Below, piece after piece: positions 13,665 through 26,200 of a stretch of DNA of 64,000 nt. This stretch comes from Lingula anatina (lineage: Eukaryota > Brachiopoda > Lingulata > Lingulida > Lingulidae), in assembly GCF_001039355.2 (NCBI RefSeq), contig NW_019775780.1, forward strand, positions 729,810 through 793,809. The letters are read 5' to 3'. Both the position numbers and the translations under genes were made by a program. The first letter of the stretch is position 1. The number at the start of each line of letters is the position of its first letter. The notes below the pieces were generated by a model, which did not search any database, had not been told where the DNA came from, and saw nothing but the letters and a program-made list of their open reading frames with translations.

Positions 13665-16600
13665 ATGGCATATGCCAACCAGCTAAAGAATCTGTTGGCT
13701 AAGGTCAGAGAGGACCCACTGGCCGCGGATATGCACTGGAGTTTGTTTATGTCTGCGCTGCAAAGTTATAGACATGACACAGTGCTTAGACCTTTCCCAC
13801 CTAAGTTCCAAGAAGAAAACTCTGACGAAAAAGATTATAAGGCGCTTGTGAGTAAACATATCAGTCTGCATGAATAATTAGTACTAGTACCAAGTATGCA
13901 TTTAGGAAGGATGGAAACAGGGAAAAAACAGAGGGGGTGGGGTCCGATGGCAGTGTTAAAGCATTGTCTTTTAAATCAAACTTCAAATTGATTCATTGTC
14001 ATTGAGCTTACAGAATAGTGAACCTTTTGGTGTTTAGAATGTTCTGTTTATAAAAACGCTTGAATCATTTTTAATCTTTAAGTTAAAACTATTTTGGACC
14101 AATTTGAAAGCGAAAAGCAGAAACATTTACACTTAAATTTCTTAGTAATTTCAAGTAAGTAAATATAGGTACCCTAGCAGCCTAAGGTTTTATATGTAAC
14201 TATATAGAATGTGATTATGTATTTAATACATAAGCAAAATTGAACTCAAAAATAAATGCTTTCTTAACCATTTAAATTGAACAACATGTTTTGTTCTCCA
14301 AGACCAAACTTGCCAATCAAGTTCCCAACATTGAGGCATTAGCAGCAGAAAGTCAGGTTGATGATGATACTTTGCAACTCCTCAGTTGGGCAGTGTTGGA
14401 AAGAAACTTTCACCTCAAAACCTGTGATAAAACCATGGTAAGTGTTATTGTAAAAATCAGATATATTACTAAAAAAAGTAAAAAATGGATGAAGTTTTCA
14501 CTTTGAATTATTATAATCTAGGGAGCAGGAAATACATGTCTTTCCTCTGGAATTTACAAAAATAATTTGTGAGAAAGTTTTCACTGTCACAATACAAATC
14601 TCAATCGTAGTTAAAGCAGTTTACGTAACCAACATAGGTTCCAGCTTTTTATTTTTCATTTTAAAACATCTCTTTCCAGTATCAAACAATACAAACCAAG
14701 GCTGGCCAAATAGTTCCAGTGCCTGCCCCTAACTACATATTTGAAGTGGAGTACAACCAAATGTGCAATGAAAAATTTGAAAAGATTTGCCAAGGCAGGG
14801 ATCTAATCTATGCATACCATGGGAGTAGGGTGGAAAACTTTCATTCCATATTAAATCTCGGGCTTCACTCACACATGAATAAGGTAAAAGTAATATTGTT
14901 CTAGAAGGTAGGATTTTGGTTCCATACTTGTGATAGCAAACTAATCAAAGTGGTCATCTCTTAATGTCCCTGCAACATCACTTCGCTGCATCATTAGTCA
15001 ATTCAACATGCAAATCTTAACTCCCTCTAGCAAAATTAGGATATTACCCACAACATTGCAATATATCCCTGTAGTGTTTCTCCCCCTCCTTGATTTTTGA
15101 ATGATAATTTGAAAAAATTGTCACTTTTGGGTCCTGGGGTTTCCAATATGGTTTTAAAGTTATTTTTGATGTGTCTCATTTTCACTGGTTGTAAGTAATG
15201 GTGCAGGGAAGTAAAAGTTAAGGGATGTAACTGAATCAAACTTGTGTCAAAATGAGATGGTCATAGTGGGAAAGCTTAAAGCTTGCCAAAAACCTTGTTT
15301 GGACCCATGCCTTCTGTTGGAAGATAGTATCAGCTGTTACTCTGTAAATTGATGCTAAAAATTTTGCTTTCACATTCTGAGTAGTGTCCTTTCTGGTGGC
15401 CTTACCCTCTGTTTTTATGAAATGATATTTACACTTATTTGACAAATTCATCATTCCCTATTCCAGACTTCTCTTTTTGGGGAAGGTACTTATCTCTCCA
15501 GTGAATTGTCTGTGTCCATAGTCTACAGTCCTGCTGGGCAGCTGTGGGAGAGTAGTATGTTGGGGAGTGGTGCAAGCATTATAGCACTCTGTGAAATCAT
15601 TGATGATCCCACTGTCAAATGTCAAGTGAAAGGCAAGATAGAAGAACGAAAATTTTTTTAAAGTTAAACATTTCTTACTAATTTAACTGAATGTTTAAAG
15701 TTAAATTTAGCTGTTTTATGAGGTACTTCACAAGACACAATCTTCTACATGCAAGTATCTGCAAAATGCTTAGATAGGATCATTCTGCTTACTAATTTTA
15801 AATGAAGGTTTAATAAAAGTTAATTATAGCTTTTTCATGCAGTATGTCACAAGACACAATCTTCTACAAACAAGTATGATCAACAAAATGCTTCATCTGT
15901 AGGATCATTCCCAAAACAAAAAGGTCAAAAGCATAAGTGTATTCTTAGTTTCTCCTCTTCACTGAAATGTTAACCACATTTATATGGTATAAAATGTTTA
16001 GGAGACAAAGAGGAGTCTGGGAAGGCCAGGAGACGTGTCAAGGGCAGCATGGGTGGTGACGTGCCAGAGAAGTACTATGTTGTTCAAAACAATGAAATGC
16101 TGAGAGTGAAATACTTGTTGGTCTATGTAAACAAACAATTCACCCGAACTGCTACAAGGTAGGCATATTGATTGATGTTTGTAGGGTCACTGTTCAATGT
16201 TGCAAAATGACCACTAGCTATAAATGAGAAACTTTCAAAGATAGAATGCTCTTAGGAAGGCAAAAAGGTATTTTAAATTGAAATTGTTGCATGAGATGGT
16301 GGGAAGCTAGGCTGCTGCAGTTTTTCCATTATTCATTTTATTGTGAAATTCACAATATTTTACTTGGATAGGAAACATTTGTAAGTGGCATTGACATTAT
16401 TCTCTTACACTTCTTAAAATTCCAGAATTGTTTTCTTTTAATTTATATGAAAAGTTTTAAAGTGGAAATGGAATTTTGTTCTGTTACATATACCACTGTC
16501 ACAGTGAAAAAATTCCATGTTCTTGTCTAGATAGTCTTTTGCACCACTGTTCTAAATCATTTCAAATTACGTTTAAATTTTTTTTCAGAAATTCCAGAAT

Positions 16601-16727
16601 CTCTCAACCTTCCTGGTTGGCTGAACACAAATTCCTAATGATGGTGTTATGTTATGCCCTGTTACTGGTTGCCATAGGTCTTGCCAACTCTAAGTCTTTG
16701 CAGCAATACATGAGGAGGCTGAGATGA
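13665..16727 (+). CDS. PARP16: PARP16, tail-anchored ER mono-ADP-ribosyltransferase
   Basis: Exons 13665-13847, 14303-14437, 14680-14883, 15467-15632, 16002-16158 and 16589-16727 join in phase to 327 residues; human PARP16 has 322. The enzyme mono-ADP-ribosylates proteins at the ER membrane and in vertebrates modifies karyopherins and the unfolded-protein sensors PERK and IRE1. Visible: an N-terminal helical region (AADMHWSLFMSALQSY), then the catalytic fold with His153 in AYHGSRVENFHS, Tyr183 in GEGTYLSS and Tyr254 in PEKYYVV, matching the human H152-Y182-Y254 triad; this type lacks the glutamate needed for chain extension. A C-terminal membrane segment at about 297-314 (FLMMVLCYALLLVAIGL) is followed by a short basic tail, as expected for a tail anchor. 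ATG context is AAGATGG. The fourth intron uses a GC donor. Confidence 0.95.
15633..16001 (+). other. GC-AG intron in PARP16
   Basis: Exon 4 ends AAAG and the intron starts GCAAGA. The reading frame across to the acceptor TTTAG at 16001 is correct only with this border (phase 1, giving a Gly codon), and the flanking protein agrees with other PARP16s. AG|GCAAG is the usual strong form of a GC donor. The intron also holds a tandem duplication. Confidence 0.85.
15660..15912. repeat. Tandem duplication, unit about 119 bp
   Basis: Two diverged copies in PARP16 intron 4. The segment CACAAGACACAATCTTCTAC occurs at about 15729 and 15848. Flanking parts (CTTACTAATTT, AAGTTAA, AAAATGCTT, GGATCATTC) also recur in the same order. 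Confidence 0.8.
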
Positions 16728-17871
16728 CTACAACCACATGGATCCATGGCACAGTTTTATATGATACAATGATCAGATATCAGAGAAGGAAGCACAAAGA
16801 ATTACTCAAAATTTCATGCTGACTTTCTCATTTCAGTCCCATTAAATGTGTTTGTCCTTACAAGAACTTAATGTTTTGCCTTCTGGGTTACGTATTGAAA
16901 TTCCCACTTCTACTGAGGCAGTCAACTATTTTCATGATCTGTTCTTATGAGTAGACCAAAATGACAATTACTTAAATTAGGTCAACCCAGGTAAATAAAA
17001 ATATTATAGAAGAACAAAACTGTGTAGTATATAATATTAAAAATGGAACCATATTGTTGTTAGTTTAGCAGTACACAACAGAATGAGAAAGATCACCTAC
17101 CACATTCCAACTAAAAAACTTACAACAGTTTGATCAGCTTTAAAAAAAAACAATCCCTCTTAGGACTTGAATGCAGTAAACAAGCAAGATATAACAGGAA
17201 GCTTTCAAATGAGGGGAATAAATGACTGTAAAAAAAAAGATGGTCTACCACCCTTTTGTTATGTAAGACCAATATTGGATGTTCAATGAGATACAATTAT
17301 ATGCATAGGTCAAGTTACTTAACACCACACAATAAATGGTGTTTGAGTGCAAAATCCTCCACAATAATTGTATTAAAAATAAATAACTAACAAATAAGTG
17401 TTCAATGTTTATTTGCTTTTGTTATGTCACTGAATAAGTGTGCAAAAGGATCCCTTTTAGAACCTACAAATAATACCTTGGAAGAGAATTTTATAAAATT
17501 ACATAAGTCGCATGACTTGTGTCTATGAAATGAATATAAAAATTGGATGATGAAACTTGGATGCTGCAGCAACCTGAATTCATTATGTAGTAAGTTTTAC
17601 TGTTTGTATTATCATTCTTTTTCTGATTTAGAAATTGATATTGAAAAAAAGAAATATTTTAAAGTCAAATAAAATCAAAAACATCATCTTGTATTGTTCT
17701 AAATTTGACTGAATTTCATGAGGAGAAACTATGGCACTGTACATCAAAATTTCTACTCCACAATACAGTTACACTTTGATGAATTTTTCCTAGTTTTCTT
17801 GAAGTGCAAGTTGTATGTGCAAGAGTATTCTCTTCTGTTTCATATTTTGCACTTTGGTAACAAGGGCATGT
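16728..17871. other. Convergent 3' ends of PARP16 and DET1
   Basis: No coding exon on either strand. On + there are AATAAA hexamers at 17331-17336 and 17668-17673 for PARP16. On - there are hexamers at 17408-17413 and at 17870-17875, the latter overlapping the DET1 stop. Depending on which are used, the two 3' UTRs either abut or overlap. Confidence 0.6.
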
Positions 17872-17875
17872 TTAT
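17870..17875 (-). promoter_or_regulatory. AATAAA hexamer overlapping the DET1 stop codon
   Basis: On the minus strand the last codons read AGT GAA TAA ACA, so the stop TAA sits inside AATAAA. If this hexamer directs cleavage, the 3' UTR would be only about 15-30 bases. A second hexamer at 17408-17413 would give a UTR of about 460 bases. Confidence 0.4.
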
Positions 17876-20800
17876 TCACTAGAATGTCTAACATGAAAGT
17901 TGACAATGTATTCTGCATTAGTTCTTTGCACACTTATTGCAAATGGCTGACATGGATGGAAGGTGAATGCTACAAGCCTTCTTGCTGCTGGTGGTGGATT
18001 ACGACCAAGGACTCCTGCATAAATTTTGAATTTCAACAACCCCGAGTCTCTGGCATAGAATCTGTAAACAGTAAAATAACTCTCAATCAACTGACATGTA
18101 TATCCTTGCATGAAAATGATCCATAAACCTAAACCTTTCCTTTGTAAAAAAAATCCTAACTATTAAGAACATACAACTGTCCTAATCAAGCTTGTTTCTA
18201 CAGAAATTATTATGTAATCAATTTAGTTACGTGGATGTAGTACATGCACACACACACAAAAGAAAAAAATCTAGGATTATTCAATAAGTGGGACCAGCTT
18301 TCCAAATTAATCCTATCACTGGATGGAATAACATCCTTAACAGGCAACAACTAGCTTCATTTCTGACAAATCATGTAATCCAACTGTGTAATTTAGCCAA
18401 CTTATGATAATAAATTGGTATGATTAAAACTGATGAGATTTTAGCATATTAGGTTTTATAACTGCAAACCTTTTGCGACATGTCACAATATGGTAGATGT
18501 ATAAAAAAATTCACTAAATAGTTCACAAACTGATCACAGAAATAAACACTATGTAGATCAGCCATAAACAAATGTTCCTTCTATCCCCCCCCNNNNNNNN
18601 NNNNNNNNNNNNNNNNNNNNNNNNNNNNNNNNNNNNNNNNNNNNNNNNNNNNNNNNNNNNNNNNNNNNNNNNNNNNNNNNNNNNNNNNNNNNNNNNNNNN
18701 NNNNNNNNNNNNNNNNNNNNNNNNNNNNNNNNNNNNNNNNNNNNNNNNNNNNNNNNNNNNNNNNNNNNNNNNNNNNNNNNNNNNNNNNNNNNNNNNNNNN
18801 NNNNNNNNNNNNNNNNNNNNNNNNNNNNNNNNNNNNNNNNNNNNNNNNNNNNNNNNNNNNNNNNNNNNNNNNNNNNNNNNNNNNNNNNNNNNNNNNNNNN
18901 NNNNNNNNNNNNNNCCCCCCCCCCCCCCCCAAATAAAATGATAATAAGAAAACAAAATTACTAGTATAGTTTTAGGGTCCTTATGCACTGAACATCTGGT
19001 TTTGAGACTGTCAGCTTTTCAAATTACAATGGATATTTAAATAGAATTTTCTTGGAATTATTCCCTATTCAAGATAACCTAAAAAGGCTTATAAATCAAC
19101 AAGAACTTAATCAGTTTATAAAATGACTTAAATGAATCATCCTGAATGTACCTTATAGGATAGTCTCCACATCCCTTGGGTCTTTCCATGACAGAGACCC
19201 ACTTATCATCATAACTGAAGAGAGCCAGGTCCAGGTAGGGACTGCTGCTGTAAGACTGGGCACTAATGGGGAGTTGAGCAAGGAGGCGTTTGATGGCCTC
19301 TGAAACAGAAAGATGTTCTTTGTTGACTGATAAAAATGTCATATCAAATTATAAAATTTGTATCTAATTTTCTAATTTTGTAACTTGTCTCATATTTTAT
19401 ATGTTATAACCTTTTTTCAAAAACAATTTTATCCATCTCAAAAAAAACCCCTGAAATTTGGGCATTTTCAAGGTTATTATTCTGTGCAAAATGTATGTAT
19501 AATTAAATATTACTTCACCTGTGTGTCCTCCAAATTTGGCATTTATGATTGTCTGCTTAAATCTCTGCTGAATTTGCCTGGCATGAATGTTACTACTGGC
19601 AGAGCATGTGAACTGGGCCTCGCAGTGCAATGTAGCATTGCGAAACATATCACAAAAGTTTTCAAACAACTCCAAGAGATCTTCTGACGTGTTCTCAAAT
19701 ACTGCCAGCACCTCTGTGCTCACCATGTTGTACACAACAAAGAAAGAAGGTTGAGAATTTGGATCAGAAATTCTGAGTGTCACAACCTCCTCACTGGCAT
19801 ATTTAATGAGTAAGTGATTTTCATCTAATAATTGCATTTTCCACATTCTGAGCATCTTGAACTGGTCAAAATACTGGTAGAACTTTCTAAGAGACAGAGC
19901 TGTACCTTCTTGTTCTGCCCTGCAATAGAGATACACCAGAAGTCTATGTTTCAAAGAGTTCAGTGTAACCTCACTAAAAGGTCTTTGTTGGTTACGCTGT
20001 TGAGCAGATGACTGAGGATGGCGATGAGTCTGGGGGGTCAAAGCCGCTGACAGAACAAGTTCATCATCTTCATAACAGAACCTTCCTATAGATCTCACAT
20101 CTACAAAACTGCCACTGGATGTTACTTGAAATATATGAATTGTTTGTTGCTGCACAGACAAAACTGCTAAGGTGTCCCTGTATAGGTAAAGACCCTGATT
20201 GTGGGAGAGAAATATCTTGTCACATTTAAAATGTCTGCTGTCACTCAACCTCCCTGACACCATGTCTACAAGATGCAAGGAGTAATCTTCCAGTGGTGAC
20301 CTGGGGTTTGGTGACACTGATTCGTTATTTCTGTAAATGTCAAAGAAATATGGATGTGGCTCCTCAGGGATGTATGCAGCAGATCCCACAACCACATACT
20401 GGCCATCATCTGTGAATAAGCTGCACTCTCGGTTTAAATGTTCCCCGTTTGAGGCTACACTCACTACATTCTTGAGGCGAAAGAATTTTTCAAATAAACT
20501 GCTGCGAATATTAAGAGAATCTCTGTCTGTGCCACTTCCAGTGAAATCTCCTTTAATGTTCTGAAGCAAAGTTTCAGCAGCTGCTGGGCCTTGAAACTCA
20601 TAGATTTCCAGTGATGTTTGATCTGAGGAAAAAGCAATAAAGTAGCGCCCATCTGGAGAAAATTTTCTCAAAAAACAAGGAGGTTTTTCTACATTCACCA
20701 CTGTGAAATTTGGAAACACATTAGTATGAAATAATCTAGCAACATGAAACTGTGACCCTGGACGACAGTTGTGAGTTTCTCTGTGGTACAGCCTATACAC

Positions 20801-20941
20801 AATATTTTGGTTAGGGATTCTCCGGGCTACTATCCTCTCATTGTTGTATACTGAAAATGTTCCACTATATTGATTTCTGAATGTGTTACCACTTGGAGAA
20901 AAATGTGTGCCACTGCAACCTTCCTTTTCTTTCTTTTCCAT
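17872..20941 (-). CDS. DET1: DET1 homologue, CUL4-DDB1 ubiquitin ligase component
   Basis: Coding exons, in transcript order: 20941-19519, 19299-19152, 18061-17872. They splice in phase to 586 residues; human DET1 has 550. DET1 works with DDB1, DDA1 and COP1 in CUL4-based ubiquitin ligases; in mammals the complex targets c-Jun. Recognised by long near-identical blocks such as [73 protein letters not shown] and, in the last exon, [10 protein letters not shown] and [11 protein letters not shown]. The start is the ATG at 20941 (an upstream in-frame TTG is not used). A clean acceptor at 20953-20955 suggests that a 5' UTR intron precedes the ATG by about ten bases. The N-terminus is about 35 residues longer than the human one, with an extra [11 protein letters not shown]-like stretch. 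The assembly gap is in the second intron and removes no coding sequence. Confidence 0.96.
18585..18930. other. Assembly gap bounded by poly-C
   Basis: A run of 322 N (18593-18914) with 8 C on the left and 16 C on the right, inside the second DET1 intron. The true sequence is probably a long poly-C/poly-G or C-rich satellite that could not be assembled. Translations across it are meaningless. Confidence 0.95.
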
Positions 20942-21844
20942 TGTCAACTTCCCTGAAAGAGATAAAGACTATCCTGAATCAAACTGTTTTCTTCACAATA
21001 TCACAGCTCTCTCTCATAAAGGGATTCATGGGTTCTTGTAGGGAGAAAGCACACCAAGTAACTCCACCCCAAGTCTCCAGACAATTTTTAATAAAAATAA
21101 ATAATTAGCCTATGTGCTACTGCATTGTGTATTGTGGACCCTTCACCCAAATCACATTTTATTATTATTATTATTATTATTTAATGAATGAATTAATTAA
21201 TTTATGTTATTTTTGTTTTATTTTTTTGGAGGGGGTCTTTTTCGTTGCAGGCAGAAAACATATTTTGGCCTTTTGAATTAAATGTCTAAATTGGAGGAAA
21301 CTTGAATGACCTTGCAGTATGTGTATCAAGGAAAAACACAGCTTTAGGTCAGTCTAAAACGTGGATAATATATATTTTAGGCATTTTATGTGTGTGAATC
21401 TAACTAATCCGAGCCCCCTCCCCTATCCCCCATCCCACAGTCACAGACCTTCGCTAAATAATTTTTAATTTAAATTTTTTTAACCTAAACTTCTCAACTC
21501 GATCACTTAAAATATTGTTTTTGAAAATTACCTTTTTAAACCAATTTACTTTTATGTGAATGAAATACATTCTCTTAAAAACACTTACTAGAACTTTAAT
21601 CCATTTCGCACATTTGCGCCATTTTTAGACTTCTTTTTCAAAAGAGTGTAAGGCCGGTTACCGTGTTCTTTAAAATCGCATGTTCTTTTAAATTAAAAAG
21701 TGTTTAACTTAGAAGTTACAGACAATTTTATCAATAAATGAATATCAAGTTTATGTTTTTTATACTTTCCATGTTTCATAAAATTTGTGATAAAAAATGT
21801 GTTGAATACAAACGATTTTCAAATATCCTTTTTATTTCTTCGAG

Positions 21845-21915
21845 AGGTATATGGTAAGTTCCCACGCGGCGGCCATTTTGCGATCTTCCGCAAGAACAAG
21901 CATTGTCTCAGGTAA
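21845..21915. promoter_or_regulatory. Probable bidirectional promoter between DET1 and hnRNP K
   Basis: A CpG-containing island in otherwise CpG-poor sequence, about 900 bases upstream of the DET1 ATG. It contains GCGGCGGCCATTTTGCG, a good match to the YY1 motif (GCCATnTT) typical of TATA-less housekeeping promoters, followed by CTTCCGC, an ETS-like site. On + two donor-like sites follow closely (ATG|GTAAGT at about 21854 and CAG|GTAAAG at 21911/21912). They could end a noncoding first exon of the downstream hnRNP K gene. Confidence 0.5.
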
Positions 21916-23138
21916 AGTCTACACTATTTTTCCTCCAAAATACCAATAACACGCAGAAAAGAAACCATTAGACATTCTCGGTATACAATATGTATATTTT
22001 TGAAACATTTAGGGATATTTTGATATCCTAAATTTATTTTGATTTTTATTATTTTTCTTTCAACCCCTTTCAAATTTGCAGTTCTTTTGTATCCCTTGGC
22101 TAAGGGGAAGGGGGTAGTCTCAGAAATTAAGTGTATCACTAAAAAATGGAGACCATTTTTATGTTCTATATAATTTTGAATTTTTTTAACTGATGAAGCA
22201 GTTCATTTCTATCTAATTATGGTAAGAATTGTATGTTTTTCAATATACATGCCCCCCACCACTGGGCCCTTCTAAGCCTTTACAATCAATCAAGACATTT
22301 TCTTGTAATCCAAAGCCTTCTACTGCTATATATATTAGTAATTTGTAGTAATTTGGGTTTCGTTTAATTTGTTTTATACCTTTAAGAAGAATCTGCAGAT
22401 AATTCATAGAAAAATAGTTCACATATAGAACAATATATCATTGAATTGAATTGAATTCAAATCCATGTCGTTTTTCCTTTTTAAGGTAATAAACTTCTTT
22501 GAAAACTGGATTCATATTTCATTTTTACTGTTTAAACTGGAAATCATAGAAATTATGGTTATTGGCTACTAGTAAAAATTTGTTCTCATTTGTATACAAA
22601 AATTCTATTAAAAAATAAATGATAAAGTCTTCAGTTTAATGATCACTTGATAGTTATTTTAAATTTAACAATATTGGTATCTGAATATACCTTGTTTATG
22701 TGCATGTGTATGTGCAAGCTAAGTTATGCAACCAAGGCAAAAACATTTGGAAACAAGCCGTGAAAGTTAAGAATCTTATATGCGTGGCCTTGTGTAATAC
22801 TGATATCATCTCACCTAAGCAATTAATATCACCAAAAAGTCATTCATCTTAACATGTTTTTCTTTTGTGTGTATTTAGAACAAGTCCATGGGTTTTATTT
22901 TAATAAAATACTACTGACTCATATCAAAGTTGAAAAACATTTTCTGCCTTAAGATTGAGTTAAACTGCAGTTTTTATCATGAAACCAGCATCTTGTCCCT
23001 GTTTCACAAAATGGTGATAAAGTAATCACAGTTATTCTGGAATCCATGCTTGCCATCAGACCAAGTGACCTCCATAGATGGCTACCCTCTGTAACAATCT
23101 CATAACTTAAGTAAAAAAAAAAAAACAACAGGGACTAG

Positions 23139-23247
23139 CTTTGAATGTTGGAACAGATTCATGAACCATTGGTTAGTATGGGAAAATTGTTGTTTAACCT
23201 AGGAAAATCCCTTTTTTTTTTCTAAAATGAACAGTTTTTATCCCTTT
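23139..23247 (+). repeat. Dispersed repeat, copy 1
   Basis: Starts TTGAATGTTGGAA and ends ACAGTTTTTATCCCTTT. It aligns over about 105 bases, same order and orientation, with 47,653-47,761 in the tropomyosin gene. No terminal inverted repeats or coding capacity seen; the family is unknown, perhaps a degraded SINE or MITE. Confidence 0.65.
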
Positions 23248-26200
23248 AAGTAAGATTCTTTTAGTGAATGTATTTCCTAGGAAGTTCGAACACTTTCAGA
23301 ATAGAACTTTATACAAAATAAATCCATGATATTTCACCTTAAAATGAATTAGCAATAGACTAATCTATTAGTCACATATTTTTTCCACATGAAATGGATA
23401 CAATAATTCATTTAATTGGCCTAATTTTCAGGTTTTTGAGGAAAAGTTCTCTGATTCCCCCTTTCCACCTTTTTGGGTATAAAAGGAGGGTATTTCTGTT
23501 TTGAAATTGTTTATTATTGACAATATGTTCATAGGAATTTGGTGTACCCCTTTAAAAAAAAACTAATGTATGATATAAGTGTCTATGGAAAGTGTAAATG
23601 AATAAAATGCAGTCTGTGCGATGACAGAGTATGAACCCTGTTACTCATTTTTGAAATTTTCATTGTATGAAGTTAAAGTTGAATGAATCATTGAATTTGA
23701 TGAATGTTGGTGTCTCAGTTAGATTTTAGTATGTTTTTCCTAGTGACAAGTTGAATTGGGCAAAAAATTATAGCTATTAATGAAATTATTTTTTTCCTGT
23801 GTTATTCATGTAAATGGTGTACATGTAAACCTGCTCGTTTTAACCCATTTTGTCAGGAGTTCCAAGTTTTTAGTTGATCTGCATGTACAATATTCGCATT
23901 AACATGTATTCCTGTACAATAACTGTTAGGGCTTTCAAAGGTTAGAAATTCAATATCTGATTTATTTTTATACATGATATAAGTGCAGGAGCAGATATGT
24001 TCATAATGGAAGTATTATATACAGAACTAAAATGTACTAAGGTGCGCTTTAAATAGGCAATTTATTTTAGAGGTGGATGTAAAGTAGATGATTAAGAATT
24101 AAAGTGTCACATGTTTATGATATGTTTTGTAATCAATATTGTCATTGGTGATTAGCAAAATTTTTTCATGCAATTTTTCAAATAGAAATTGGAAGCATAC
24201 TGAAAATTGATCAGGATCAGGGCTAAGGGTGACCGTAACTTAGCAACAGTTAGCTTTTATATATAAATATACATACAGATATATACATACAATCTTCATT
24301 AAATGGAACTGTTGTGTGTGGGCATAAGGTATATAATATTATTGTGAAGAAATTGCAAATGGAAAGGACGTGTTAATGTGTCATTCTCAGTTGACAATGT
24401 CATCAAGTATTGCCAGGTAGAGCATGTACACCTGCTGGGGGACTGGGAATTGATTTTTCCTCCCACCAAACAAGTGCAGACTGTATTCAATATGACAGAA
24501 TAAATAATAAAAAAAAGGATCAATGTATCTTATGGACTGCATTAATTAGCACACAGACTCTGTACTTGGAGTTTGTTTTAAATGTCACATTATACAGTTT
24601 TCATCTGTATATTGTATTGTCAGACCCATTGTTCAGGGATTGACAGAACAAGGAAGGTAACCAGAACATGATTATGTCCTCATTATTGCATTAGTTACTG
24701 CGTGTATTGGTGAAGGCACGGTGTAGCCACAGTCTCAACCCAATATTGAACAGATAATGTGGCCTTTTATGATTGGAGGGTTCTCAGGTGATTGGCAGCT
24801 GGGGAGCAGAGTGGTATCTCATGATGCAGATAACATTCTCTTATCAGCAAGATATGACTGTTGTGTAGCTTGATTTGCTGCATCCTGGCGCATGTCTCAT
24901 TATGATTTATCTTGCCCTCTTTTGCATTTCTTGGCATTTTAAAGGAAAGGAAAAAATGTATCCTAAATGATGTGACTTTCAGCTATTTACCTTTCTTTCC
25001 CTATGCAAGAAATTTTGTTGAATTCTAGCCATCTTCTTGATGTATTGAGGAATTGAATTTTTTTATGAAGTCTGGAAATCAATATGATTAAAAAAGGGAC
25101 AAATCGTTGTCCAACTTTGGTTTTATTGACCCTGGTGACTGCACATTCATTTGAGTTCAAATGAATGAACATTCTATGTTTCACCATTCCTTTATGAGGA
25201 TGGATGCAATTTCTGCTGTATGATACATGCACATGCAGAAACTAATACACAGGAAAAATTTGAAGAAAAAATATGATTCCTTTCTTTTGTGAAAAAATAT
25301 GTAATGATTTTCAAACTGTGATATTTCCCAGCAGTGCATTTTATTTATAAATGCAAATTTTTTTGTAACAGTTTTTTGAAACTCTGACAGATTCACCAGT
25401 GTTGGGGAAGGCTAACATACCCACAGATTCTGAGGGACGAGTTGAGCTTTGCATTTTAAAAGTAAGACCAGGCTTATTACAAGCTGTTAGTTGGAGTTGG
25501 TTTTGAATTTATGTCTGAATGATATCTGGTTTGCAGGCTTAAAAAACTGCACCAGTGGATGGCAAGATTGTAGAAGCTATCATGCAACATTGCACAGGTG
25601 GAGTTGTATCCAAAAATCTATCATTATTGACTGGCACTGCTATAGTTTTCTGTGGTTAGTCTCAGTTAAATGACCCGTGATGGCAGCTTCAGTTCCTTTG
25701 TTGCCCAACTATTTGATATTAACCAATTTTTGTGAATTTTTCATTAATGATATTGACCTCTGTCTGGAATTGTAGCTGAAGCATTTCTTTGATGTAGACT
25801 GGGGCATGTTTGTGGTTGTTTGTCGCCAGATGGAAAGGTATTGATATCCTATATTTCCCAGGTCACGGTGGGGCAGGGTACAGGTGAAAAAGGCTGAGGG
25901 CTTACCAGATACAAAATGGTTATTTCTTATATTGATGAGAGGCGTAGAAAAAAATGGCCTCTGGCAAACCTGCTTCAAATGCTTTTCCAATGTATTTTGC
26001 AACATTTTGGTGAATTTGTAGTGAAGAAAAGATATTATGAATAAAACCTGAATATTTCTTTCCTGCAGTGGTTTGTGTCAGTTGTGATAGGATTAAAACT
26101 AGGTGATTTATTTTAATTGTTTCCTAGCCTTATTTAAATCATGTCAGGTATCACTTAATTAGTCAAACAGTTGTATGTTAATAGAGGATACCTACTCTAC

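Noticed and set aside
18558-18988. Open frames made of X residues on both strands
   Set aside because: They only cross the run of N.
19397-19518. Tail of the long DET1 open frame after HTG ([10 protein letters not shown] and on)
   Set aside because: It lies past a good donor (ACACAG|GTGAAG). The family sequence continues instead in the exon at 19299, so this is intron.
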